DNA from: Croceibacterium mercuriale
Lineage (GTDB): Bacteria > Pseudomonadota > Alphaproteobacteria > Sphingomonadales > Sphingomonadaceae
Assembly: GCF_000802385.1 (NCBI RefSeq)
Contig: NZ_JTDN01000003.1
Location: 1-64,000, forward strand
Direction of reading: 5' to 3'
Length of the DNA: 64,000 nucleotides
Shown: one piece after another, positions 53,595 through 62,443 of the stretch
Position numbering within the stretch: position 1 is the stretch's first letter
Layout: every line of letters starts with the position of its first letter
Notes under the pieces: generated by a model
What the model saw: the letters and a program-made list of their open reading frames with translations, nothing else
Database searches by the model: none
Told to the model about the DNA's origin: nothing
Translations under genes and position numbers: made by a program

Positions 53595-53915
53595 TCAGGC
53601 GGCAGGCGGCTCGATCGGCGGCGCCTGCGCGGAAGGTGTCAGCGGCCAGCTCGGCAGCGCGAAAAGCACCGTCCGAACGGATGTTCGCGCGCCGAGGAGT
53701 GGCGACGGGTCGATGTCAGGCGCAACCGGGCAGTGATTGTGGCATCCATGCATGACATCGGCATTCGGGTGACCGTCGCGGCCATGCTCAGCAGAGCGGG
53801 CATGCGCGACGGCATCCGCGCCCGTCCACACACCGCCGTCAGCCTCCGCCGGTGACAGGTGAAGCCCGCACCAGAGCACCGCTATCGCAAGCAGGAGACG
53901 GAACATGCGCTGCAT
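53595..53915 (-). CDS. small secreted His-rich protein
   Basis: A 106-residue protein with a signal peptide (MQRMFRLLLAIAVLWCGLHLSPAEA) and a His/Cys-rich mature part, HARSAEHGRDGHPNADVMHGCHNHC. It then ends with a hydrophobic Pro/Ala-rich C-terminus. It is probably a periplasmic metal-binding accessory to the receptor 60 nt downstream. No named family recognised; ATG 53906 is an alternative start. Confidence 0.6.
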   Translation of the reverse strand: MQRMFRLLLAIAVLWCGLHLSPAEADGGVWTGADAVAHARSAEHGRDGHPNADVMHGCHNHCPVAPDIDPSPLLGARTSVRTVLFALPSWPLTPSAQAPPIEPPAA

Positions 53916-54004
53916 ACGGCAGGCCTTAGCTTAGGCCATCGCAGAAGCCCAGCACCTCCCCGAGCTCAGGATTATACGCGACAAGTCAGTTGTCGGGGAT
54001 TAAC

Positions 54005-54472
54005 TTACATCCACCGACGAACCCGTTTCCTATAAGCGTCGAAACTGGCGCCGAAGCGGCGGCCTAGATATGCTTCCTCCCGTGCGATGACCAACCGATC
54101 GAGGACTGCGACCAGCGGAAGCAGAAGCAAGCCTGCCGTTGGGCTTTTCAACGCCAGCGCGATGCCGGAATAGACAATGGTCATCCCAAGATACATCGGG
54201 TTGCGCGTGAAGCGGTAGACGCCGGACTGAGCCAACTCTGACGAGGGCTGCCAAGGCTCCGGCCTTGTGCCGACTTTGCGAAACAACCTGAGGGCGAGTC
54301 CAATAAAAGTCAGGCCTCCAGCGATCAGCACCGCGCCAACAATCAGCAGGAGCGTGGGCGTCGTGGGCCAAACGTAGAGCAGCCCGTCGAGCCACAGCCC
54401 GGCAACCAAGGTTCCTGCCACGATCAGGGGTGGCGGGACGAAGATCCGGGGCGAGTCCATAGACGACACCAT
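54005..54472 (-). CDS. isoprenylcysteine methyltransferase (ICMT)-like membrane protein
   Basis: A 155-residue protein with four to five membrane spans and the family motif GVYRFTRNPMYLGMTIVYSGIAL near the middle, followed by EEAYLGRRFGASFDAYRKRVRRW. The RNPMYLG and EE...Y....R pattern binds SAM in ICMT/PEMT-type bacterial methyltransferases. The lipid or small-molecule substrate is unknown. It is probably a separate transcript. ATG 54460 is an alternative start. Confidence 0.8.
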   Translation of the reverse strand: MVSSMDSPRIFVPPPLIVAGTLVAGLWLDGLLYVWPTTPTLLLIVGAVLIAGGLTFIGLALRLFRKVGTRPEPWQPSSELAQSGVYRFTRNPMYLGMTIVYSGIALALKSPTAGLLLLPLVAVLDRLVIAREEAYLGRRFGASFDAYRKRVRRWM

Positions 54473-54544
54473 GCTCCTTTGCCGCGGTGATGGTGGCTAC
54501 ATGTCGAACAACCGGACCCTGGACACCATCGTTTTCGGGGGACC

Positions 54545-54710
54545 GCTATAAGCGTCTGCCCTCCCGAAAGCAGCCTGTCCGCTCACCACCCACTACCAGC
54601 CATGTGGAGCTGAGCGGAGCTCACCCGGAAGCGGAACAGCGGCTTTGCCCGGATCCTGACCAGGACCGGCCGTTCGGCTCCCGCCCCCATTGCGGACATG
54701 GAAGCTACCT
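54545..54710. repeat. dispersed GC-rich extragenic repeats (block copy E)
   Basis: It contains CCCGAAAGCAGCCTGTCCGC, GGAAGCGGAACAGCGGCTTT and GCCCCCATTGCGGACATGGA, the chromosome-type repeat units. Confidence 0.6.
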
Positions 54711-54724
54711 GCCAAAATCTCGAG

Positions 54725-54892
54725 ATGCGGTGGCGATACGATTATTCATGGGCGGCATTCTTCCTCGCTAACGCGTTCGTATCAGCCTTGATCGGTCAAT
54801 CGTGGTCACAGCGGCTGCTGATATTCTTTCTCACCGCAGTGCCGGTGAGCATCTGGGCATGGGCGCAAGCGCGCAAGGCGAACGGCAGCTAA
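54725..54892 (+). CDS. small membrane protein (55 aa)
   Basis: MRWRYDYSWAAFFLANAFVSALIGQSWSQRLLIFFLTAVPVSIWAWAQARKANGS has two short hydrophobic segments and basic ends. A longer start lies within the adjacent repeat and is less likely. No known family. Confidence 0.45.
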   Translation: MRWRYDYSWAAFFLANAFVSALIGQSWSQRLLIFFLTAVPVSIWAWAQARKANGS

Positions 54893-54909
54893 CCACATGT
54901 AGCAATGTC

Positions 54910-55045
54910 GGGTCGAGCGAAGCGCGCCTGCAAGCCGAAGTGCGGCTTTGCCCCATCTTTGACCAGGACCTGCCGTTCTGCAACCCACCCAATCATCGCC
55001 GCAGAACCACCCTTTGGCACAGCCAAATAGCGGACCTGCGTTCAT
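54910..55045. repeat. dispersed GC-rich extragenic repeats (block copy F)
   Basis: Units such as CCGAAGTGCGGCTTTGCCCC and AAATAGCGGACCTGCGTTCA repeat the cassette vocabulary in weaker form. Confidence 0.4.
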
Positions 55046-55087
55046 CCAACGCATAGCCATGACTGGATTGGTGGACGCGTTGATCCG

Positions 55088-55612
55088 CTACATCGTCGGC
55101 CCTTGTGTTTTCGGAAATAACCAGCCCAACTCGGCGCTCGCCGCTTTCAGCCCCAGTGCGACAACAAGGGGTGCAGCCATATCAAGGCTGAGAGACGCGA
55201 ACTTAAACGCATCCCATGCCAGCGGGCGGCAGTATCGCCAGACAAGCTCAAATCCGACGAAAGCGCCTGCGACAACAGCTATGTCCAGCCATGGAAATGC
55301 TGCTGCCCTTAGCGAACGCCTAATTACGAGTGCCACGACGATGAGGAACCCAGCGAAGAGAGCGAGACTGAGAACATCCTGCACAACGGGAGCGAGTTGG
55401 CCCGCATAGAAACCTGACCCGCCGTAACCCGTTGCCGTCAACCACAATGCGAAGGCGACGTAGAAGGCGACGGTCGAGGGTTCCGGGCGAGAGCTCACAA
55501 GCGCAGCATCATCCAATCTGGGAATATTCGCAACGGCTAGAGCAGCATTCTTGGCTGTTTCCGAACGTCCGCTTCGGCGCCACTTCCGGAAAGCGGCCGT
55601 TCCGCTTTCCAC
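55088..55612 (-). CDS. integral membrane protein (up to 174 aa)
   Basis: The conserved-looking part has about four transmembrane helices (TVAFYVAFALWLTATGYGG, VLSLALFAGFLIVVALVI, WLDIAVVAGAFVGFELVW, LDMAAPLVVALGLKAAS). The first 35-40 codons of the frame lie inside a dispersed repeat, so the true start is probably GTG 55498 or nearby. No family recognised. Confidence 0.5.
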   Translation of the reverse strand: MESGTAAFRKWRRSGRSETAKNAALAVANIPRLDDAALVSSRPEPSTVAFYVAFALWLTATGYGGSGFYAGQLAPVVQDVLSLALFAGFLIVVALVIRRSLRAAAFPWLDIAVVAGAFVGFELVWRYCRPLAWDAFKFASLSLDMAAPLVVALGLKAASAELGWLFPKTQGPTM

Positions 55613-55680
55613 CCAGACATCGCCACCGAACTGGCCTCTGGCGCATCCCGAAAGCGGTCGCTCGATCGGTGGGCGTGCCG
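55560..55680. repeat. dispersed GC-rich extragenic repeats (block copy G)
   Basis: It contains GGAAAGCGGCCGTTCCGCTT and CATCCCGAAAGCGGTCGCTC. It overlaps the doubtful 5' end of the neighbouring membrane gene. Confidence 0.6.
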
Positions 55681-55702
55681 CTGGACGGCCGTAGGCGGAC
55701 GC

Positions 55703-56935
55703 TTACGGGCAGGCTGCTACTGCAGAACAGCTCACTTGGTCGAAGGGTTTGCTCTCGTCCGGTGAGGCTAAGGGCGGGATCGCAACGTTATTCGAGTCAG
55801 TTCGGAAGGCCGTCCAAAGGCGTAAGGCAAAGCCCGGCCATAGGGCGGTGCCGTTGCTGACGTAGAGTGTCATTCCACCAACCTCGTACCGGCCGGACAC
55901 GAACCCGTTATTGGCCGGCGCGACGAGCCGGTCCAGTCCGACGACCATGCCGCCATGCGTATGCCGGACAATTGGAGCGCCACCCCGCTGGCGGCGGCTC
56001 TCCGTGCCGCCCTGGGCTGGTGATCGAGGAGGAGGGCCGGCACGCCCCGCGGGGCGCCGGCCAGGGCACCGGCAAGATCCGGACCCGGGCGCCCGTGCTG
56101 CGGCGCCGAGAGATCGGTCACGCCGGCAAGGACCAGCCGGCCCTCGCCCCGCGCCAGCACCACATGCGCATTGGGCAGCATGCGAATGCCCATGCCCGAC
56201 AGGTGTCGCATCCAGTCGTCATGGCTGAAGAAGTATTCGTGGTTTCCCGGGATCGCGAAGACCCCGTCCGGAGCGCGCAGGTCGCGCAATGGCTCCACAT
56301 CGTCGCGCCGCATGGTCACGGAGCCATCGATGAAATCGCCGGTGATCACGATCAGGTCGACCCCGGTCGCGTTTGCGCGCGCGACCGTCGCCCTTGCCCA
56401 GCTTGCAGGAAACAGGCGACTGATATGCAGATCGGTTAGTTGCAGCAGGCGTTAGCCGTCGAATTGCGGCGGCAGCCCGCGGACAGCGATCTCACATCCT
56501 TCAGCGGTGGCACGCGCGTGGCATTGGCCACGCCGATCGAGGCGATGATCGTGGCCAGCCCGGCCGCCGCGTAGCGCAAGCCGTCCGGAATGGTGACGCT
56601 GTGCCACCGCACCGCCGCCGCTACCAAGGCACCCGGATCGAGCAGGATCTGCACGACGGCGAGCAGCAGGATCGCGCCCAGCGCCCAGTTGAATAAGATG
56701 ATTACTGCGCGCGGGAACTCGGGCGCGAACACCGAACCGGAGGAAAGCCGGCTCCACAGATGGTACTGCGAAGCGACCAGCAGCAGCACGGCAACGGCAC
56801 CCTTGACGGGCAGAGGCAAACTCAGCGGCCAGAGTGTGCGGACCAGCAGATAGAGGACCGGCGTCGCAAAGATGAGGTGCAAGATCGTCTGAATCTTTGT
56901 GGAAAGGTGCGGAGGCGCCGGCACCCACCTGCATG
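55703..56935 (-). pseudogene. metallophosphoesterase with membrane anchor, multiply disrupted
   Basis: The gene can be pieced together from three frames. The N-terminal part has several transmembrane helices (TILHLIFATPVLYLLVRTLWPL, VIILFNWALGAILLLAVVQILLD, YAAAGLATIIASIGVANATRVPPLKDV). After a frameshift EIAVRGLPPQFDG ends at TAA. In a third frame LLQLTDLHISRLFPASWARATVARANATGVDLIVITGDFIDGS, AIPGNHEYFF and GVTDLSAPQHG follow. One more base is missing in the SGHTHGG metal motif near 55955. The metal-binding motifs DLH, GDFID, GNHE and GHTH are otherwise intact, so decay is recent. Confidence 0.8.
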
Positions 56936-57059
56936 CTGTAGCGTGCGGGCCCGGCACGCGCATCCTGCTGATCCCAACCTTTTTTCCGCATTGCACAAGG
57001 GCGGTAGTTGGGCAGCGCGGAAGCAGCGATGACGTCCGCAAGCGGGCGCTCACCAGCAC

Positions 57060-58382
57060 CTACAGCCCAGAAGGCCAGGTCTCGTCCGCGCCGGGTTTCC
57101 GGCTCATGCCGGTGGCAATCACTGCGCTGGTCCTGTCGAACCAGACAAAGGCATCGTACTCGTCCACCAGTGTCGCTGCCGAATAGTGGCTCCAACGTTC
57201 GGTTTCCGGCCGGTAGATCACCCCGATATAGCGCTCCAGTCGTTCGTCGCCGAGGACAAGCCTCAGCTCCTCCGCTGCCACGCCGTCGCGAAGATCGAGC
57301 AGGAAGCGGTCTATCCCGCTATCGTGCATGATCCGTTCGTAGCTGTCCGCGCGTGACGGATTGATCGTCTTGACCTGCATCGGCTCGTCCCAGTCATCGG
57401 CGGCGGCAACAGTGCCGCCGTGCGTTCCGAAACCGATCAGGCACGCAGCGCTGCCATACCGTTCCCGGAGAAGCTGCCCCAGGTTGAGTTCGTCGCGGCT
57501 GCGGCCCATGTCGGTACGGCGGGCATCGCCAACATGGCTGTTATGCGCCCAGACCACCGCCTTCGCGTCCGGTCCCCTGCGCTGCAGCAGCACCTCCAGC
57601 GTGTCGGCCATGTGCTCGTCCCGCAAGTTCCAGCTGGCGGCCGATCCGTGATACATGGCGCGGTAATAAGCCTCCGCGTTGGCGACCAGCCGCGCATTCT
57701 GGGCGGCATCCAGGAACGAGTCAGGATCATCCGGCGCATAGTCGCCTTCCCGCGCGAACAGGTCGCGCAGCAACTTCACGACGCCCGCCTCGCACCGGCC
57801 GTGCCCCTCGCTCAACGCCATGCGACCATAGATGGCGGGCTGCTCCTTCCACGGCTTCAGGCAACCGTACAGCTTGCGTGCCTCTGCTGCCGCTTCGAGA
57901 TCGGTCCGCTCGAGATAGCCGATCACCGCCGCGATGGATGCGCTCATATTGTACAGGTCGAGGCCATGAAAGCTGACCTGCCCGGCAGGCGCCTGCGCCG
58001 CATTGTGGGTGCTGAGCCAGTCGACGAAGCCCTGGAACTCGGCATTGCGCCACATCCAGGTGGGAAAGCGTGTAAATGGCGCCTCCGCTTCCGGCAACGC
58101 CGGCTTGCCCCGAACCATCCGGTCGACCGTCGCGGCATCGGGCCAATCAGCTTCCATCGCGACCATGGTGAAGCCATGTTTCTCGATTAGGCGGCGCGTG
58201 ATCGCTGCCCGGGCGCGGTAGAACTCGGAGGTGCCGTGGCTTGCCTCGCCCAGGCAAACCACGCGGGCACCGGCGAACCGGTCGAATGCAGCGCCGAAGG
58301 ACGGGTCGTCGAAGTCAGGCAGCGGCTCGGCCGCCGTCGCGACCAAGTCAGCCGCCAGGCGAGTGTCGCTTTCTGTCACCAT
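57060..58382 (-). CDS. erythromycin esterase family protein
   Basis: A 440-residue protein of the EreA/B-like family. Conserved patches are VVCLGEASHGTSEFYRARAAITRRLIEKHGF (residues 41-71), AMEADWPDA, FHGLDLYNMSASI, AVVWAHNSHVGDARRTDM and GTHGGTVAAADDWDEPMQV. Characterised members hydrolyse the macrolide lactone, but many relatives have unknown substrates, so drug resistance should not be assumed. AGAGGAGC precedes the ATG. It follows the metallophosphoesterase pseudogene and is probably an independent unit. Confidence 0.9.
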   Translation of the reverse strand: MVTESDTRLAADLVATAAEPLPDFDDPSFGAAFDRFAGARVVCLGEASHGTSEFYRARAAITRRLIEKHGFTMVAMEADWPDAATVDRMVRGKPALPEAEAPFTRFPTWMWRNAEFQGFVDWLSTHNAAQAPAGQVSFHGLDLYNMSASIAAVIGYLERTDLEAAAEARKLYGCLKPWKEQPAIYGRMALSEGHGRCEAGVVKLLRDLFAREGDYAPDDPDSFLDAAQNARLVANAEAYYRAMYHGSAASWNLRDEHMADTLEVLLQRRGPDAKAVVWAHNSHVGDARRTDMGRSRDELNLGQLLRERYGSAACLIGFGTHGGTVAAADDWDEPMQVKTINPSRADSYERIMHDSGIDRFLLDLRDGVAAEELRLVLGDERLERYIGVIYRPETERWSHYSAATLVDEYDAFVWFDRTSAVIATGMSRKPGADETWPSGL

Positions 58383-58423
58383 GCGCTTGCTCCTCTCAAG
58401 GTCAGAATGCCTGGAGGAGCATC

Positions 58424-58522
58424 ATGGGTCTCGCTAAGTTGCCGGCTTTCGCGTCGATCAAGCGGCGGCAGCGGATTGGGCCTGCCGATCGCCCATTCGC
58501 TCCTCGCGGCAAGTTCGAGTGA
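58424..58522 (+). CDS. possible small basic protein (32 aa)
   Basis: MGLAKLPAFASIKRRQRIGPADRPFAPRGKFE has a strong ribosome site (GGAGGAG, 5 nt before ATG) divergent from the erythromycin-esterase gene. It is too short to assign; the good ribosome site is the only support. Confidence 0.35.
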   Translation: MGLAKLPAFASIKRRQRIGPADRPFAPRGKFE

Positions 58523-58945
58523 CCGCATCTGGCAGAAGCATCGAATGGCACGACCTTCCGGATCACCCTGCCCTTGCGGCCTTAAACGTCTTGCCGGTGG
58601 CTCCTAGTTGTAGCTTGGCGCTCGGCTGTATAGGCAGCTTTCGCCTCACGATGGCGGTCTTATCGGCTCGGAACGCAGGTGAGCGAGCGGCCTGTTTCGA
58701 AAACAAGTGGCGGTTGCCTGAATCCGTTTCGAAGGACACTCGTCCGGCAGTCCTCAGTGCCCTTGCAGCCAAGGCGGAATGACCATATCGGCCCGCAGCC
58801 GTTAAGTCGCGCATTCCCTGGCAACCTCCGCCCGCCCTCCTAGTTGGCTTGCCTCGTAGCGCTATCCTCGGGCGTGACCCCAGAAGCCGCTTGGCAGCTC
58901 ACGCCCCATTGCGGACATGCCAGCGACCGGCATAATGTGGCTGCC
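58523..58945. other. spacer with a dispersed repeat
   Basis: No gene is supported. The 3' part (about 58885-58945) is a repeat unit, AGCTCACGCCCCATTGCGGA, similar to 9740-9760. Confidence 0.5.
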
Positions 58946-59353
58946 GTGCTTTCGTTCACCCAACTGGAAACGAGCGTCCTTGACGCAATCTCTGCTGAGA
59001 ACCGCGAGGCTCTGCCACCTCTGTCGGCGTTCCTCGCGTCCGCTGTCGTCGTGCGCCGAGAGAACACAGGGCATGGCTTCTATACCTATTTCGAGTCGGA
59101 CCCCGCCAACGGCAGTCTCGTGTGGCCAAGGCCCATATACGGGCCTCATGCTTACATGGTTGGCATGGGTGAGGAGGCCCTCATGGGCTTCCTACTGTGG
59201 TGCTCTGGCGACGAGCCGAGCGCCCTAGAGGGTTACCAGTATGGAGACTCGACGGGCGAAACGGTTGACCTCAAGACCATCGACCTCGCGGACCTGCGCT
59301 TTTGCCGCTTGGAGTGGGATCGAGAAGTGAAGTGTACGAAGCCCGCGCTCTAG
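58946..59353 (+). CDS. hypothetical protein (135 aa)
   Basis: A soluble protein starting at GTG (VLSFTQLETSVLDAISAENREALPPLSAFLASAVVVRRENTGHGFYTYFE) and ending RLEWDREVKCTKPAL. Conserved-looking motifs are TGHGFYTYF and GYQYGDSTGETVDLKTIDL. No named family. The GTG start begins right after a dispersed repeat; an upstream ATG would lie in the repeat. Confidence 0.55.
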   Translation: MLSFTQLETSVLDAISAENREALPPLSAFLASAVVVRRENTGHGFYTYFESDPANGSLVWPRPIYGPHAYMVGMGEEALMGFLLWCSGDEPSALEGYQYGDSTGETVDLKTIDLADLRFCRLEWDREVKCTKPAL

Positions 59354-59424
59354 CGAACGTCCTCTTTCCGCCGTTGAGCCCACCCCCCATTGTGGACGCC
59401 TAGCTCCGAAGGCATCTTCGCCGC

Positions 59425-59859
59425 ATGCGTACCATTCGCTTCACCTTCCTATCGTTGCTTTCGTCTTTGCTGGCCGGATGTGCAGCTGCCGGTGACGATA
59501 GAGGGAGATTGATCGAGACGATCGAGGACGCTCTTGTGCTGCCTTCGGAAGCGGCGCCGCTAGCTAGCTATGAGCGATATTACGCTGATCGTGACGGCGT
59601 TATCTTGGCTGTGCTAATCAACCACTCCGATGAACATCGCCAAGCGGTAGCGCAGCATTGCCGAACACTGAGCGAGGCACCATTCCCCTGTCCGCTAAAT
59701 AGCGGCGAGCTGCGTCTGGTGGATGCCGGCGAAAGCACGTGGGTCGAGGACTGGAAGGAGCTCCCTGGCATGAGCGGTGGCGGATGTGCTCAGGTTGAGA
59801 TCGAGTACCTACCTAACGAGCGGACGTTCTTTCGGGCGGAATGCAACGGCCCTTACTAA
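59425..59859 (+). CDS. hypothetical lipoprotein (144 aa)
   Basis: A lipoprotein signal MRTIRFTFLSLLSSLLAGCAAAG, with lipobox LLAGC, anchors the product to the membrane. The mature part has Cys residues (HCRTLSEAPFPCP, GGGCAQVEIEY, AECNGPY) that could pair in the periplasm. Family unknown. Confidence 0.6.
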   Translation: MRTIRFTFLSLLSSLLAGCAAAGDDRGRLIETIEDALVLPSEAAPLASYERYYADRDGVILAVLINHSDEHRQAVAQHCRTLSEAPFPCPLNSGELRLVDAGESTWVEDWKELPGMSGGGCAQVEIEYLPNERTFFRAECNGPY

Positions 59860-59949
59860 GAGCTGACAGACAACTATCCACCCACACCTCGCCATAGAAC
59901 TAGCCTCCGGCGCCACCCAGGAGCGGACATTCATGCGCTTCCGGATCAA

Positions 59950-61536
59950 CTAGGCCGCGGTACTCCAGCACCACGGCGCAAGATCGCCGATGCGATTGGC
60001 AGGGTGGCCATCGGCGATGCGGGTGAGCACGTCGCGCAGCCAGGCTTCAGGGTCGATATGATTGAGCTTGGCAGTTTGGAGAAGCGTGTAGATCGCGGCT
60101 GCCCGCTCGCCGCCCTTGTCGGAGCCGGCAAAAAGGTAATTCTTGCGGCCAAGGGCGATCGGCCGAAGGCAGTTCTCGGCGCGGTTGTTGTCCGCTTCGA
60201 GCCGTGCGTCTTCGCAGAACCGGGTCAGCGCTTCGCGCCGCTTCACGGCATAGCGGATCGCGTCCGCCAGTGCGCCCTTGTTGGAGATCCGGCGTAGTGT
60301 GTCCTCCGCCCAGTTGAAGAAGCCGTCCGCCCCGACCCTGACCACTGTCCGCCGTTCAAGCCTGTCTTCCAGCGGCAGTCCGCGGCCGAGCTCCTCCGCC
60401 TCGTACATCAGGTCGATCAAGCTGACACCGGTGCGCGCCGTGGTTGAGCCGGTCGCCTTCCATACATCGTAGATCTTGCGTCGAACGTGCGCCCAGCACG
60501 CTACCTCATAGATGGGACCGGGTTGCCGGCGTCCATCGTACAGCTGGTCGTAGCCCGCATAGCCGTCCGCCTGCAGAAAGCCGGTAAAGCTCGCGAGATG
60601 CGATCGGGGTCGCTCGCCTTTGCGGTCGGGCGTGTAGAAGTAGGCCGCTGCCGGTGGACCGATGCCCTGCCATCCCCGGTCATCCCGGGCATAGACCCAA
60701 AGCCTGCCGGTCTTGGTCTTGCCGCTGCCGGGCGCCAGCACCGGCACAGGCGTGTCGTCGGTGTGGATCTTGTCGGCCGTGAAGACGTGCTGGCGGATGT
60801 GCTCCACCAGTGGCTGCAACAGCCAGCTGACCTGGCCCACCCAGTCCGCCATGGTCGAGCGGTCGAGATCGACACCTTCGCGGGCATAGATCTCCGCCTG
60901 CCGATAGAGCGGCAGATGGTCGGCATACTTGGACACCAGCACATGCGCGAGCAGGCCGGGTCCCGCCTTGCCGCGCGGGATCGGCAGCGCCGGTGCCGGC
61001 GCCTGGTTGATGACGTCGCAGCGCTGGCAGGCAAGCTTGGGACGGACATGACGCATGACCTGGAAGCGGCCGGGCACATACTCGAGCACCTCGGTTACGT
61101 CCTCGCCCAGCGCAGACATCGTACCACCGCACGCGCCGCAGCCATCAGCGTGCGGAGCGGCATGCACGATCTCCTGACGGGGCAGGTGGTCTGGCAGCGG
61201 CAGGCGCTTGGGCTGACGCTTCTCGCGGGCAGGTGGAGCGACACCCGTGTCAGCGGATGCGCTGATCGCCTCGGCCTCAACCGTCTCGAGATCTTCAAGC
61301 CTGAGCTCCAGCTGCTCGATCTCGCGGGAGAGCCGCTCGGAGGACTGACCGAACTGCATACGCCGGAGCCTAGCCAGCTGGACCTTGAGCTTCTCGATCT
61401 CCAGCGCGGTCAGCTGAATGGCGGCCTTGGCCGCGCGGAGCTCGGCAGCGGTGCTGGCCAGTTCGTCAGCGGTGCTTGCCAGCGCTGCTGCTGTGCTGAC
61501 ACGGGCTTGCTCAACGGTCGCCAACTGCTGCTGCAA
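59950..61536 (-). CDS. tnpC: IS66 TnpC transposase (right element)
   Basis: A 528-residue TnpC with a coiled coil, zinc ribbon (CGACGGTMSALGEDVTEVLEY, CQRCDV), DDE core (KIHTDDTPVPVLAPG, LQADGYAGYDQL, WAHVRRKIYDVWK) and C-terminal LEADNNRAENCLRPIALGRKNYLFAGSDKGGE. Upstream codons in another frame (MSLVPTDLPSD) look like the family N-terminus and join this frame (DELRAFAQAL) after a 1-nt shift near 61566, so the N-terminus may be damaged. Confidence 0.88.
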   Translation of the reverse strand: MQQQLATVEQARVSTAAALASTADELASTAAELRAAKAAIQLTALEIEKLKVQLARLRRMQFGQSSERLSREIEQLELRLEDLETVEAEAISASADTGVAPPAREKRQPKRLPLPDHLPRQEIVHAAPHADGCGACGGTMSALGEDVTEVLEYVPGRFQVMRHVRPKLACQRCDVINQAPAPALPIPRGKAGPGLLAHVLVSKYADHLPLYRQAEIYAREGVDLDRSTMADWVGQVSWLLQPLVEHIRQHVFTADKIHTDDTPVPVLAPGSGKTKTGRLWVYARDDRGWQGIGPPAAAYFYTPDRKGERPRSHLASFTGFLQADGYAGYDQLYDGRRQPGPIYEVACWAHVRRKIYDVWKATGSTTARTGVSLIDLMYEAEELGRGLPLEDRLERRTVVRVGADGFFNWAEDTLRRISNKGALADAIRYAVKRREALTRFCEDARLEADNNRAENCLRPIALGRKNYLFAGSDKGGERAAAIYTLLQTAKLNHIDPEAWLRDVLTRIADGHPANRIGDLAPWCWSTAA

Positions 61537-61655
61537 CGCCTGTGCGAAGGCGCGCAGCTCGTCCGATCAGAGGGGAGATCGGTCGGGACCAGCGACATGG
61601 CCCATCCTACCACCGGCGCGACTCAGGCCAAGCAAAAAGGACGGAAAAGCGCCAT

Positions 61656-62009
61656 TTAGATGAGGGTTGGCGCGGTCGTCGGAGCCGGCGCTACAGTGCG
61701 CCGCCAGTCAATGCCTTCGATCAGTAGTGCAAGCTGCGCAGGGCTGAGCACGATGCCGCCGTCGACCAGCGGTGGCCACACAAACCGGCCCTGCTCCAGG
61801 CGCTTAGCAAACAGGCACATGCCCGAGCCATCCCAGTAGAGCGCCTTTAGATAGTCGCCGCGCTTGCCCCGGAAAAGGAACAGGTGACCCGAATATGGAT
61901 CAGCCTCAAGGACCTGTTGGGCCAGTGCGGTGAGCCCGTCGAAGCCCTTCTGCATGCTTACCGGCTTGCAGGCGAGATAGACCTTGGTGCCTGGCGCCAG
62001 CGCAATCAT
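61656..62009 (-). CDS. tnpB: IS66 accessory protein TnpB (right element)
   Basis: A 117-residue TnpB: TKVYLACKPVSMQKGFDGLTALAQQVLEADPYSGHLFLFRGKRGDYLKALYWDGSGMCLFAKRLEQGRFVWP and LSPAQLALLIEGIDWRR. It overlaps tnpA by 4 nt. Confidence 0.9.
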   Translation of the reverse strand: MIALAPGTKVYLACKPVSMQKGFDGLTALAQQVLEADPYSGHLFLFRGKRGDYLKALYWDGSGMCLFAKRLEQGRFVWPPLVDGGIVLSPAQLALLIEGIDWRRTVAPAPTTAPTLI

Positions 62010-62428
62010 GCGACATCCCTCAGCGCCCGCAGCACTCGGGCAAGTGCCTTCTCATTGACGTAGCTGTCGACCGACAGGCGAACGCCGCTTGCCAGGTCGA
62101 TATCGATGCCGCCGGGTCGCGCACCCGGGTGCGGGCGGATCAAGTCCTCCGCCAGTGCGGCAGGTGACGACGGCTTGGCTGGTGTCGCCTGCGCTGATGT
62201 CATGTCCGGCTCGGTCGATGTGGCGTGCGTCACCACGCCATATGGGATGAACTGCAAGGGCTCGCTGGCGATGCGCTGCGCCTCGCGCCTCGTCTTGCGC
62301 CAGCCATGAATGAGGCTGGCCGAGACGCCGACAATCGTGGCACCCGGCTCATCACACTGCGCCAGCACCGCCTCGCGCTCCTCGTCCGAGTACCGCCGGC
62401 GACGTTCGACCCGTGTGATGACTTCCAT
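62006..62428 (-). CDS. tnpA: IS66 accessory protein TnpA (right element)
   Basis: A 140-residue protein. The N-terminal helix-turn-helix is RRRRYSDEEREAVLAQCDEPGATIVGVSASLIHGWRKTRRE. The second half is variable. The start MEVITRVERRRRYSD is chosen from family habits. Confidence 0.82.
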   Translation of the reverse strand: MEVITRVERRRRYSDEEREAVLAQCDEPGATIVGVSASLIHGWRKTRREAQRIASEPLQFIPYGVVTHATSTEPDMTSAQATPAKPSSPAALAEDLIRPHPGARPGGIDIDLASGVRLSVDSYVNEKALARVLRALRDVA

Positions 62429-62443
62429 GTGGCTCATCCGCAC

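Larger units (their letters stand above)
59950..62443 (-). mobile_element. IS66-family insertion sequence (right element, core)
   Basis: tnpA, tnpB and tnpC lie in the usual order. I could not identify the terminal repeats or target duplication by eye, so the coordinates cover the coding core only. It is a different IS66 subtype from the 38.4-40.8 kb copy. Confidence 0.75.

Noticed and set aside
58440-58500. Histidine-kinase-like GSGLGLPIAHSLLAA
   Set aside because: Only about 15 residues resemble a G2 box and no other kinase motif is present, so it is probably chance.
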